The notes under the pieces are model-generated. The model had not been told where the DNA came from, searched no databases, and saw only the letters and a program-made list of their open reading frames with translations. Below are positions 24,101-38,000 of a DNA stretch of 64,000 bases, piece after piece. The DNA comes from Anadara kagoshimensis (taxonomy: Eukaryota > Mollusca > Bivalvia > Arcoida > Arcidae): NCBI GenBank assembly GCA_021292105.1, contig CM037870.1:29941905-30005904 (forward strand), read 5' to 3'. Position numbers and translations under genes: made by a program. Within the stretch, counting starts at the first letter, position 1; the number at the start of each line of letters is the position of its first letter.

Positions 24101-26383
24101 GAGAACACCAGATATCACATCAGCTTCTGCCTGTGTACATGTTATATTTGTAACTTCCTTCTCCATCTCTTTCTGTTTCTTCTCTACAGATCCAGACAAC
24201 TTCTCACTCAATGATCTAAATACAAATGTAGAACCCGAATCAAAAACTTGTACTACCGTTGTTCTATTTTTCGGTGATCTTTAATTCCCAAAATTAGAAT
24301 ACAAAAACAAGAGCCATCAGATGGACAATTCAGTTCTCCTACATATCAAATCCATAAAAAACCTTTATCTAAATGCCATCATCACAGTATTGTTGATAAG
24401 TCTGATGTCTCTGTGTGCAGGATTGTCATGGATATATTTGACGTCCAATAGTTCCATGTTCTTTTCACACAATTTTGATTATGCACATGGCGGGTGTAGC
24501 TAGCTAAACAGGAGGTACTTACCCTTCTGAAGCACACCCCCTCACTTCTCTAGTTGAGGATCATATGTTTAACATAATTTGTCAGTTTCAAAATTTTTGC
24601 TTTGCTTTTGGATTATGATTTAAACATGGATTAGTATGTTTGTTTTTGATTTACAACATTGGACACCAAACATTTAATTTTGAATAATGAAAATATTACA
24701 CTGTACCCTGCAAAATTTACAAAGCCAATTTCTGTTTAATGCCTCAGATTCCTTGATGTTTCAACTTGTACAGTATTATATAGGCAAACAACACTGAACT
24801 GTCCACTTGACCTTGAATTTCAATGTTTATCATGAACGAGTACATTTATATAGAGAAAGCACAGGTGTGACAACTTCTTCATAATTTCTACATAATGAGA
24901 AACACTAAACACGAACACTGTTCATGTATGAACTGAACAGGCTACACAAGAACACTTTTCATGTATGAACTGTGAATCCTAATACATGTACTGCCAAAGT
25001 AATAGGTGGGTTCTCCTATTTATGAATACTACTTATGAAAGGTCAAGTAGACAGGTCAAAGTTGTTTGCCTGGGCATCTATAAGCCCTACATGTACCTAC
25101 CTATCAATATAGTAATTCATGTACTCGTCTGGGAAGGATGTTTGGAATTCTCTAATATCGTGTGTCCTAGCTGTTAACCCGAGATGAAGTAGGAATGGTG
25201 GTGGTGGGGCTGGTTTTTCCCATAATGCACCATCCTTTTTCTTTTTCTGTAATTCTGCTTCTTTTTCTTCGTCTGGTGATAATTTCTTAATTGGAGGCAA
25301 TGTCTGTGAAAAGAATATCACAAAATTATGTAATTCATACGTGTCTATGCCACAAAACTTCACAAAAGCAGTTGTTCTATTATCTTTTCAATTGATTTAT
25401 CAACTTCTGTTATCATGAAATATTCAACCAGCCAAACTGTTCTAGAAAACAAAACCATGAACATGTCCATTGTTAAAAATTTAGATTTTGTGTGTTTTCA
25501 GCATTACCTCTGTACTAAATCCCTAATCACAATATCAGACCTTGTCACCCTTCAAAGAAATTTCTCGCACAGCGATTGGTTAACTTGCCGGGGTACATGG
25601 AACGATGTTCGGAAATCTGCCGGGGTACATGAGAGCATGCGACGTTTAGCGGTAAAAGGGAAGTAACTCGTATATCTCTGACGTCTAGTTACGGTAAGCA
25701 AACATGGCGACAACGCATGCAAGTCACAGAAAATACGAAATGGAAGTTAAAAAGATCCTACTGGTAACGCTTCGAAGGGTGACAAAAACGTTATACAGGG
25801 CTTTGGCAGGTTACACGGTCCCATGTACCCCGTCAAAGATGAATGTACCCTTCGCCTGCTGCTCAGGGTACATAAATCTTTGACGGGGTACATGGGACCG
25901 TGTAACCTGCCAAAGCCCTGTATAACTTATAATATTTACTGTGTAGTGCACAGACAACAAATATGACATATTTACCAATACACAAAATAATCAAATTACA
26001 GCAATGATTCTCATGTGATAACATTGTCCAACAACTTTGAAATTTGTAAGATTGTGATCATCAATATAAGTATTAAATTGTTCAGATATGGTAATTAAAA
26101 TCCTATAACTGTATTAACTATTCCAAGCAAACTAATCATAATGTGTTAATGGTTGTGATTCAGTTTGACTGAAATTGCTAAGACAGTTACAGGACCATAA
26201 TTATCAAAGTTACCATGTTTACTATTACCATGGTTACGAGTTTATGTTTACTGTTACCATGGTTGCAAGTTAATGTTTACTGTTACCATGGTTACATACC
26301 TTGTATCTGCTCAACTCTAAATCACCTTCTGTTTCTATTCGTTTACTATCTTCTAATGAGTTCAGTCTACTACCTGGCCTCTC
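21170..26383 (-). CDS. CFAP65: CFAP65 exons 39-44 (C-terminal tail), exon 43 unresolved
   Basis: Exons: 26300-26383, 25101-25303, 24087-24215, 23106-23382, 22269-22388 (tentative), 21170-21326. Matches: TLPPIKKLSPDEEKEAELQK, PPPFLLHLGLTARTHDIREF, ADVISGVLSNVLRGLLDDTY then FHQAVKKV (human GLLEDKNFHEAVDQ), and in the last exon NVAESLIENTLLNIMSEVLN then ITARPRFIALPKRTASARSM. A Ser/Pro/Lys-rich linker (SPDHEFERKSPSSPPASGKS) fills exon 42. The tentative exon 43 reads SKSSAGTKKF, a TAA, then IPVKRYTEEEIQKVKQEERR in the same frame, and ends in phase 0, while exon 44 as conserved (RSEFGN) needs two carried bases. A different acceptor (gag|tttgg, 4 codons later) would restore phase but not remove the TAA. 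Confidence 0.75.
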
Positions 26384-29300
26384 CTGTGGATGAAATTAGT
26401 CACAAAGGTTACCAGTTGTAGGAATTAAATCTGTTGTAATTGGACACTAATTGTTGGAATTAATGCTTTGTAAGTGAAATATCCATATCAATATCTATGG
26501 TACTCAAAGGACCTCAGTAGCTGAGTGGTCTAAGCACTGGCTTACAGATCACAGTGCCTCTCAAATTTGAATCCAACTCAGAAAATACCCTAGTGAGAGA
26601 AAGTTTGTCAGTTCTTTTGTGGAAGGTCTGAGATTTTCTCCGTCCACTCTGGTTTCCACTACCATCCCCAAATCTTACTGCCTATATAAGTGAAAGAATT
26701 TTGACGAAGGTGTAAAACACCAATACTTCACTCCACTTTCCTGAATCCTACTGCCTCGTTATAAGAGAAAGAATCTTGACTGGGGTGTAAAACATCGTTA
26801 TTTCACTCAACTCTATGTCATTCAAAAAAGGAGATTTTAAATTTTGCATGGTTTTATTACAATTTTTCATACTTAATGCATTCAATATCCAATCAATATC
26901 CAAAATTCAATAGTTACTTACAATAAATGAGACATCTCTTGGGAGCCTCTCATCAGCATTCAAATCATGTTCTGTAATTGTGAACTCGTAAGTCTGACGT
27001 TCCTTCTCTCTTTCCCATGCTTTCAGTTGTTTTCTGAATTCTTTCATTTCTGTTTCATCTGTTACCTGTATGAAATATAAAAAAAAGAGATAGAAAATAA
27101 TGCCAAACTTAAATACATGTAAGTGCCTCCACGTACACATATCTTTTGCTTCTTCAAGTTGTAAACAATCAAACCTGCCTTAAAGGCCACCTATATACAT
27201 GTATAAGAGCCACCTGCTTTTAAAGGCCAGTAAAATTTTATCCCAATTGCTCTTTAGTCATGTTACTTGAATTTGTATATTAGGGCTATCTGTCCTTAAA
27301 GGCCAATTTACTGGTTCCCTTGGTTGGGCTTCATAGACAGTTTTGACTGTATCATGTGTATATTACAACTGAAAATGTATTGTTTTAGCAGTGTACTATT
27401 TTTAGCAACTTTCACAATGATACAGTGCCACTAATTTGAATCCTTTGATCATGGAGCAAAAGGTGATCCATGAGATTTATGCTAATCCAAGTGTGTTTAC
27501 TTAACCATTGAACTGTCTAGAAATTATGTTTATAGTGCTATAATTTCTATTGCCATTCAAAGCAAACTGAACAGATAGCATACAAACCTCACAAACCAGA
27601 TCCAAGTCATAGAACGATGGAACACCACAGGCCACAAATACCACACGACACATTTTACTCTCCCCGGGACCAAGTGAACCTCTTACTGGTGATATGGATA
27701 AATACTGAAAATAAACAAAAAATAAAGTAATATTAATGACTGGTATTAAAAATATGTAAGAATAGGATCTGCAACATCACATCAGCAATTAAATGTTGTC
27801 ATCTGGTTAAATGATTTCTGATAACACAGATTGAGACACTTTTTTGACAAAATATGCTACTTTGTAATACTGTAAATTAATTCCCTTTAATTTAGCGATT
27901 TTCATCAAACTTGTGATTCCTGACATCATATGTAATTTGCATAGAAACATAAGTTCTTAGATGGGTAAACAGCAGAATAGAATCAAGGGCTGAACATCCT
28001 AACAAAATGCTGAATTGCATATATTTTTGTACCAACAGCAAAAATTTATCCTGATATTAAAATGATTTATAGCAATAGCTACTTTCATTAAGGTATTCAA
28101 TATAAATGCCAAAATGAGATACATATGGCGGGAAACACAATCAGGACCGCTTCGTGTCTGCGGGGCAGTGAATTGCCACAGACTGTTCACATTTCATTGT
28201 TGATTACGTCACTGATAACACCAATCAAAAGATGTATCTAGATCTTATAATTTTAATCTTAAATTATAAGATCTAAATAAATTTTTACTGTTTACGCATG
28301 AATTTTTAAGAAATATGCTACCCGGAAAACCGAAGACATTGTGACGTAAATGGTGTTATCAGTGACATAATCAACATAGAAATGTGAACAGTGTGTGGTA
28401 ATTCACTGTCCTGCACACACGATGCGGTCTTGATACTGTTTCCCGCCAAATGTATCTCATTAAAATTGAAAAAAAAACCAAATATTAAATTCACTTGTAT
28501 TACTGTAAGTGTATTTATTTTCGCGGTGACTTTTTTTTGCTTATTTCGCAGTTGTTTGTTTTGCTGGAAAATTAATACCAAGCGAAAGTGATATTATGTT
28601 TATTTTCTTATAGTGCATATTTAAAAAATGCAAAAATTTAACTACGAAGATTTGTCTAAATTTCATATATCAAGAAAATAAATACATGTGACATTAAATA
28701 CATTTACAGTAATCTATACTTTATCCCTTACCTGAGAATCATCTTGTGTTGTTACATGCCATTCAAATGACACATCACGTTCTTTGGACCTGTTTGTCAC
28801 AAACACCATACGCCTGGATCTGCTGAATAATGGCTGGTTTCCGAAAGACATTCTTTCTTGTGATAGGTAAGCCAGCTAAAATATTCAATACAAACAATTC
28901 AATCTTATTATTTACAAAACAAAATGGATAGAAGTGTGTCAGTTGTATACAGAACATACACTGTACATTTTGAAAATAGATTTTTTTGGAATAGTAAGAA
29001 TACATGTAATATATCTGCTTCTTACACACAGATATTGTCCGAGATTACTGTAACAATGTTAAATAATAAAAATAAATTATTTGATCAGGTTTTTTTTTTC
29101 AAATTCGACTTGAAACAAACAAACAAGCTTAAGCGGTAGATTTCTAGATTAATTTCATGTAAAAAATATGTGTAAAAACAAGTAAATTCAGTGAATTAGT
29201 ATCCCCTGCCAGCAGGTTCTGTTTGTGATTTGCACTTATGTTCAAAGGGCAATAACTCTCATGAAAATGCATAAACCAACTTTGGTTAATGATATGAGCA

Positions 29301-32300
29301 TCTCCTAATCTCCTATCAATGTGGATGCTTTGCATCAAGTTTCATTAAACAGTGCTTCATAGTTTTGGAGAATTTGTACAGACAAGAATTTTGGACAAAC
29401 GGATATACAGAAACTCAAATTTAATATCCCTCTTTTTCTTCGAAAGGCACAGGATAAAAATACTGCGAAGATTTGAATGGTTTATTTTACCTGTCCTGGT
29501 ATGGGTACAGATTGTATTCCTGGTACTCCAGTCAGGTCTTGTTGGTCCGATATCGGCATTGTATCACCCATCACTCGCTTGTCATAACCAACACCAGTAA
29601 ATGTTATAATGGCTGTCTCTCCATTATGTACATGAATAGGAACATCCACCTGTAAAAAACAAATTATGATATATGTTTATTAAATTTTATAAGAAAAATA
29701 TCTCATCTTTTGTGTTTAAAACTTTATTTTAAACAATGAAAAAATCAAGGCCACTCAGGAAGGATATAATTATAAACCAAAAGGACAGATAGTCTAGTCA
29801 AGGACGAATTGTTTTCAGCACTTTGTGAAGATTCAAATAATCAACTTTTACAACAGGTTATTTGATTACATACTGAATCAGATTTTAATTTCTACGAAAG
29901 TTTGCAAGATCCAACACAAGGTATTGTCTATGCATGAAATGCTTTGAATATCAACTTTAGAAATTCATTTATTAAAAACACTGCAGTGATTGAAAAGCAC
30001 TCCACATGCATGATCTTGATATATTTTTTGTTGATTACAATTGCATTAAATATACCAACTACAAAAAGATCATGGAACTTGTTTACTTTGACGATGACTT
30101 CAACTAGACAAATTGATTGATTAACAAGATTTAAATTTTACTTTTGAAATAATGCACTTGTCCTGATGGAGTAGAGCAAGTGTCAAGAGTGCTAAACATG
30201 TCTTTCTCGTACCTCAGTCTAATGTGCACACCAATGCTACATTTTTCTGTCTTGTCCAGTTTGAACAATTGAACAATCAGAATGACATATCCCATCACTG
30301 TTCTTGATGTCATCAAAACAAAGTGTTTCTTTATTTATTTTTCAACTATGTGTTTTATTTTACTTTTTATTCAAAATGTTTCATTGTCAGAGTTTTTTAT
30401 ATTTGCATTGAATACAAATCGTTGATATTTTAAAATTTTGAAGATTTGTCGATGGGATTATTTTCAAAAGGTGGATTTGTACAATGTATTAGGTGTCCAA
30501 AGGAATGCAAGAGGCCCCATTAGGGTATGTGTTTTGTTTTGTATGTATCACAGTTATAAACACTTGAGTGGTACCAGAAATAGAAACTGTCACCTGTTTG
30601 TGACCGATACGGGTTGATCACGGCAGAGCCTTGATTGGGATATGTTAAAACATGTCACCCTCAACTGAGATCATACGGTATCAGTCACAAACAGGTGACA
30701 GATTCTGTTAGTCTGCAACGCTGACTGGTACCCGACAAGCAGACAAACCTTTTTTCTTTTTTTTAATATAATTTTTCTATTTTCTTTTGGCATAATTACT
30801 TAAGCATATATACAAATAATTTGAACAGAACATGACATAAGATAAACAATTCAAAGCTTAACATATATTTACAATACATAAAAACACATAATAAATGTCT
30901 TTTTTAATCTATCCAAAGTAAATATACAAAAATATTTTATAAGTGTTTTTGGGTGTATATATATATATATATATATATACATACATGTATATATATGTGT
31001 GTTTGTGTGTGTGTTCATTTGTTCACATACATAAATGTATATGTTCAAAGTAATTTTTTGTAAAAAGTTTGCCAATATTTATGAAAAACAGACAAACCTT
31101 AATGTACTGCCCTGTGTTGTAACAATATAGTACAATACTTACCATGTAGGTTTTAGCTTCTATAGGTGAAAATCTCCATTCTACAGCCAATGTTCTTCCT
31201 GGTGGTATTTCTCCTAATGGATTCAAACATTCAAATATTGGCTGATTGAAATTCTCCTAAAATTACAAAAAAAACCCAGATTATTATGAAATATCCATAT
31301 CAGTACATTAACATACTAGTGGTTTATTACAGTCACTGAAGATAACAATTCATGTTTTGTTTGTATCATGGGAAAGGGGAACAACAACTAAGGCTCCAGT
31401 CCAAAATGTGTCCTGTTTTGTTCTGTAGTGTGGGAAGAGTAGGTCGGATAAGAAAAGGCATGATTAAAATTTAAAAGGGGCACAACTCTTTGAGGTTGAA
31501 ATATAAATTTCCTTTCCTAACGAGAGTAAATGAAGAAAGCCCATCAACCTTTGAAAATGAACTAACAAACTTCATCCCACCAGGATCTACCAGAGTATGA
31601 GAGTACCGGTATGATTCTAACATGGTCAGTGATACAAAAAGACACACTTAAGACTACCCAGCAACCATGGCCCATAAGAAAGACATTAGCCGATTTTATT
31701 AACAATCAAAATAACTTCTTTAATTATACAATAATATCATACAGTGTGTTTCTTCTTTAATTTTTCTTATTGACAAAGAGATGGTGGGACCAAATAATGA
31801 CTTAGTTTGTGTTATTCCCAGTGTCCAAGAAAACAATATTTAAATACCGGTAATCAAAAATCTACTGTAATTAACATACCTGTTTAATTATGTCAAGTGG
31901 TGTCAGATCTACATGATATTTAACTGGCAGAGCACCTCCATTGTACATTTCATATATCTGCAAAATTTTAAAATAAATCATTATTGATTTTTTTTTTTTA
32001 AATATTTCTCCTCCTTCAAAAAGCTAAAAAAAATTCAATCAAACTGATCCAATATATTCAGTGTAGAAGTTTCTTTGCTTGAAGAGAATGTATTTTATAT
32101 AGATTTTGACTTTTTTTCTTAAATATATTTAGAAATACTTAATATTTTATGAATGAGCAAACAAATTGTTAAATTCATAGATTTGTAATGTTTATGATAT
32201 TTTCCATTCAATATTTCTTTTGAGTTACACATATTCAAATCAGAATCTTCTAAAAAAAAGATAAAAGATACAGAGTAAAACCTGTCTAGAAAGGCCACCT

Positions 32301-34982
32301 ACGGGAACCAGTGAAAGTGACCTTTATAGGCAGGTGGCCCTTATATACATGTTCAAATAACAAAAATGAAGAAAAATTGGGATACAATTTCACTGGCTTT
32401 TAACAGCAGGTATGTATATAGAAGTGGCCTTTAAGGCAGGTTTGACTGTATATACTTGTATATTTTCACTACACTTTGATCCTATTCCAAGAATAGCAAT
32501 ACCAACCTGTTTAGGACTAACTTTCTCACCGACAGGTACAGGTGTAAACATGTGTTTACTGCTTGGAAAGTGTATATAAGGTCTGTCTATGTCAACTGTT
32601 ACACCAATAAAGTTCAGCTGTAAGTAACAATAACATAAGAAAAGATTAAATTAGTCTGTGAAAATGTGTACAAATGCAAATTTAAATACCAATTACTGGA
32701 TTGATGTGCAATGTATTGATAAAAGCTTCACCAAAACGCAAGATTTATACAAAAAATATTTTAAATTACTGTAAACGTACTTATTTTCATGGTGTACTTA
32801 TATTGGCTAATTTTGCAGCTTCTTGTTTTGTGCGAAAATTAATACAGAGCAAAAAATTGCATTATGCTTATTGTGTTATAGTGCATATTAAAAAAAATGT
32901 GAAAATTAAACGGCACGGATATGCCTAAATTTCATATACATCGAAAATAAATACAGGCAGAATTGAATAAGTTTACAGTATGAATAGATTACCGATTTCT
33001 AAGTTAAATTCTATGATCAAAACGAAAAAAAAAATCATAAAAGGAATGCATTATTTATAAAATAAATAAACTTACCAGTATTTCTCTGCCTCTAGCTAGT
33101 TTAAGTAAGACAGGTAGTCTGTCTGTTCCCGCCATTGTGTGTCTGTATGTAAATGATATTGTAGCACATTCTCCTGGCTGTAATTTTCCTTTCTTTGGTT
33201 CTATTGCAAACAATTTATTGTCCATAACCTTCATCTGTATAAAAAGAAAACAAGTCAAATTTATTGTTATTTGATGTTCATTCTGTTTTGAATAATTTGA
33301 TTTTTACAGGATACATCCTTGATATTGAAAGTTTTTGAAGAATTTGTGGAAAAGATGTCCAGTTTACTCTTTACTTAAACACTGCCATGATCATATTTAA
33401 TTTTATAAAGAACGTTTAACTTCAGGGACAAGATAAGAACTGTGTTTTGATTTTAATTATATATAAATTTTACCTCATGTAATTCATCTTCGTCAAATTC
33501 ACCTGTTTCTGCCCAATATTCTAATTCTATTTGCAGGTCAGTTGGAAACAAGAAGGACCTAAAAAAATTGAATTAAACAAATAAGTAAAAAAAAAAAACT
33601 ATTTATTGAATATCTGTGTTGTGTTTACTGTATTTTGGCAGACTCAATAACGAGTTAATTTGTCTAAAAGTACTACTGTGTATGATATCATAATGTGGAC
33701 TGTCACAAATATTTGCCTAGAATGACTTTCGCTATTTATCTCATATAGACTGTTCTGATTTAAAAATTATCTTGCAAAATACATAAAACCTGTCAACAAA
33801 CAACAGTGAATTTTATCTGTATAGCTTTTGATAAGTTTTGAAGAACTTGACACGATACAAAAACACAGATGAAGTTATCTCCCTTGTGCTAATATAACAA
33901 AATGTCCATATATATTTGAGACAAAAACCATCCTATTGGTCCTTTAATGTCAAAGTATTATATAATCTGCAATGAACGAAAAACTAAGAATTTTAGATAG
34001 ACGTTTGAACTAAGTAATAAATAATCCTGAAAAATCATATTAAGACTGGGTATACCGTTTAACTTAAGAGTAAAAATAGCTATAATAAATGTACAGTCAA
34101 ACCTGTCTATAAAGGTCATCAAAGGGAACAAGAAAGAGTGATTTTTATGTGAAGATGGTCCTTAAATACAGGCTCAAATAACATGAATAAAGAGCATATG
34201 GGATAAATTTTTACTGACCTTTAAAAACAGTTGGTCCTTATATAGAGGTTGCTTTTAAAGAAGGTTTGACTGTAGTTTCAAAAATTTGATATGAGTTTTA
34301 CATACCATTCTGTGGCTACTGTGCCTGTGTTTTCAAACATTAAATTAACCACACATGGCTCACTATCTAGAGGTGCAGCACTGAAGTTGAAGTCTAAAAT
34401 AGCTCTAGTGTATACTGGTGGTCTTCTGGCATGGCTACAAATAGAAAAAAAAAACCATCAACAATTCTTACAAGAAATTGACAAGTAAAATTTGCTATTT
34501 TTGTCATTTGGATTAAAGAGCATTTATAAGAAAAAGTAAATGTGAAACAATTTTTAAACTATGAGAAAACGTCGTTCACAAATTAAAAAAATATCTAACT
34601 TAAATCTCGATTTTATGATAGTTCATAAAATTTGAATTAAGAAATTACGGGTAAACATTTGTCAAGTAATAAAATTTACAATGAATTTAAATCACACAGA
34701 ACTATAAGTGTATTCCTAGTGAATCTGGAATTTATGATAGTTCACAAAAAATTTGTTCTAAGAAATTAAACATTTGTCAAGCAAATAAAAAAAAAATTAA
34801 CAACCGGTGTAAATGACACAGAATTATGAGTGTATTCCTAGTATTGATGATAAATACAGTAATAATGGACATCAGTCTTACCTATGTCTTGTTGCCACAC
34901 TATATCTTAATTCTTCTGAAGATGGATCTGAATCCAGGCATACATTTAAGCTAAAAATAAAATAAAATTTTGAAATTAATGA

Positions 34983-35027
<45 letters not shown>

Positions 35028-38000
35028 CTTAATATGTTTTTGAAGGGGTAAAAAACTTTATAATGTAAGTTCTAATGAACATAATATCAAGTTTTCACTT
35101 TTATGTGTATTTTGCAACTTAACTTAGCATTTTAAAAGAGGTTGATAGTTACTTAGTAATATAAAATGTATGTGCATATGTGTTTATTTAATGACATACA
35201 TGTATTTAAAATGTTACTATTTTGCCTTATATAAAACGCCTTTTCAAAACATAACCTTATGGAGATAACTCACACAACATGGCTGAGTTTGACGTCACAG
35301 ACACAACCTTTTTTGAAGTGTCAGCAGATTTGATTGGGGCTTTATGTCTGTCACATCAAATAGGACTGGATATAAACATGGAGCCTTATGTCTGTCAAAA
35401 CCAAAGCTGTTACAACAAAATGATTTCCCCAATGGCTAGTAGTAGGTTAACAAGTAATAGTATGTGTGTTTTACTTACTTATCTAGGGAGAACAAGGACC
35501 ACAACTGTTTCTTACTGATACCAATAGCACTACCATAACACTGAGCATCAGTTACAGACAACACTGGGAATACACCAGTGGTTAATATGTGACACAGATG
35601 CTGAGGTTCCTTAGCTGCAGAATGATTTACCTCCCCTGAAATAAAACATGTAAAATTAAATTGTTAGTTCAAACTAAAACACTATAGTCAACAGGGTTAA
35701 GTAGTGGTGTTTAACATCCCAGTCAAGTATATTTCACTTATATCCAAACATCGCCTGCTATAGACAAAGGTGCAGAAATTTCACCCTGTGCATTGCACAG
35801 ATGGCATTATACAGCAGGGATCTTTGTGCAATGCCTACCGTGACATGGGACCCGTTTATCTAATGTTTCCATCCAAAAGAACAGTAACTTTCATTTCATA
35901 ATGCCGAGTGCTTGACGAAATAACAGTCACTACCCACTTTCAAGTCTTGGGTCAGATCTGGTCGGAGTTCAAATCTATGACCTATTAATTACTGAGTGAA
36001 CTTAAGAAAGAACATAACTCATTGATAAATGATAAACAATGAATTGCTGCAAAAATGCTGATGCAACATTAACAGTAATTCACTCACTGTATAAATGAGT
36101 TGGTTATTCTTTGTCTTTTTATTTAACTTTCTTCAAAGCGAGCCTTTTTATACTCACAAATGACATGATTCAAAAGTATGTTTATATTGAATTCCTTTTA
36201 TTCTATCTATTGACTGCAATTCACAAATAAAGTAATTCATAATTTACCTTCTGGTGTAATGAGTTGATATGAAATGGCAAACTGATAAGTGACACGGCGG
36301 ATTGGTTTAACTGTAGCCATAATTATATGTCTAGATCTGGCTGGTAGAATTCCTTCCATTCTTTCAAGGATTAATGCTACAAACAGAGAACATATTAAGT
36401 ATTTAATACAGTATTATACCAAGCCCACTGTACTACTTTACACCTGATCTCCAAAACCAATAAATCAAAAAACCTTTAACATCAGGTTTCAGTTTCACAA
36501 TCATTTCTTAACTAAGATTTTCCTTAAATTAAATTGAGAAAATTCTGGTTATTTTGTCAAAACTTAAAATTCATGCATTTTAAATCACTATCTTAAGCAG
36601 AATGTTCTGCAAACTGTTTATTTACATTCCCTTTTTTGGTTGACATGTACATTAAGGACAGGGGACATAACTAACCCACCCAGTATGAGTCTCACAGACC
36701 CAGTATTTTGCATGTGCAACTTTGTACAGAATTATACTCGGTTGGTCATGTGATTCATTTTAGCCGATCACTTTCATAGAATTTATTCAGAGATTGCTAG
36801 GGTAACATGATATACTGACCAACACTGAACAGATAAGGTGACTATAGTCTGTCAGCAATATTGTGGCAGAGTGTTTATAAACATGGAAGAGTTTATATAA
36901 TGTAGATAGCCTATGATGGGAATATATAAAGGTGGGAATTGACAAATAAACGCATGGAGGCATGGTTATTATACGGTAATACGGTATTGAATCCTTTTGT
37001 GTATAATAAACTTGACAGTATTTATAAACACTCTGCCACAATATCGCTGATGGACTATACACTGACCTGTTTTGTCATGCTGTGTTATTTCTTCTGGGTA
37101 TGGTCCATCCATGGTCTGGTCAATAAACAGCTTATAGTGTAGACTACACAGGCTGTTATTTACAATAGATATATTCTTGTTAGCTGAACTGCCGACAATA
37201 ACATCTCCATAATCCAGGTATGTCTGATCAGCCTAAAAATAACAATAAAAACACTCGATTAGTAGTCAAGTAGTGGTGTGTTACGCAATGCCACCAAAAC
37301 TGCCAGTTGTACTTAAAGTGTGAAATCTACAAGACATTGGTACTTTAAGGTCAGAAAAATAAATTGATATGTCGCTTGCATTTGGTATTAAACAATAGGT
37401 ATTTTTTATAATTCACCATGGGTACCAATAATACTTATGGGTATCCATGGGCAGAATTTATCTCAGAATGGATATTGGTGTCATGTGATAATTAAAACAG
37501 TGATTCCAAACAAACAAAAATTTTAATGGGTTATTTTTCATCACTAGCTAAATAATGATGAAGTTAAACAACAAATCAACATATTAACCTTTTAAATAAT
37601 GAATAAATATTCTTTTAAATATGCCATTTTGAAACACGCTATTACCATCCTACCCACATTCTATAGCATGGATATCGTGGGTTACCAATATTGAAAATCA
37701 AAATTTCCCATTGGTAACCATACATGTAGGTAGTTAATTTCTATCAATGTTACCAATATGTCAGCACAATAAAAGATCAATGACCCCTTTCAAAAATGTA
37801 CAATACATAACATAATCAAACACATTTTGATAATAATCAATAAACTTACCTTAATTTCACCTACGGAACCTTCACCAACAGCTCTAACTGTGAATTGTTT
37901 CTTTGTACCTCCAGAGGAAGTTGTACTAAAACCCTGGCCCCACACAATCAAATTGGGCTTCATCACATATTTCTCTTCATTCTTTGGTACAAACGACCAT

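Noticed and set aside
23973-24284. Plus-strand frame of 103 codons
   Set aside because: Begins in dispersed repeat D1 and runs antisense through the CFAP65 exon at 24087-24215.
35279-35518. Plus-strand 79-codon frame starting MAEFDVTDTT
   Set aside because: Lies in an intron and runs antisense into exon 27; no recognisable domain and no splice or start support.
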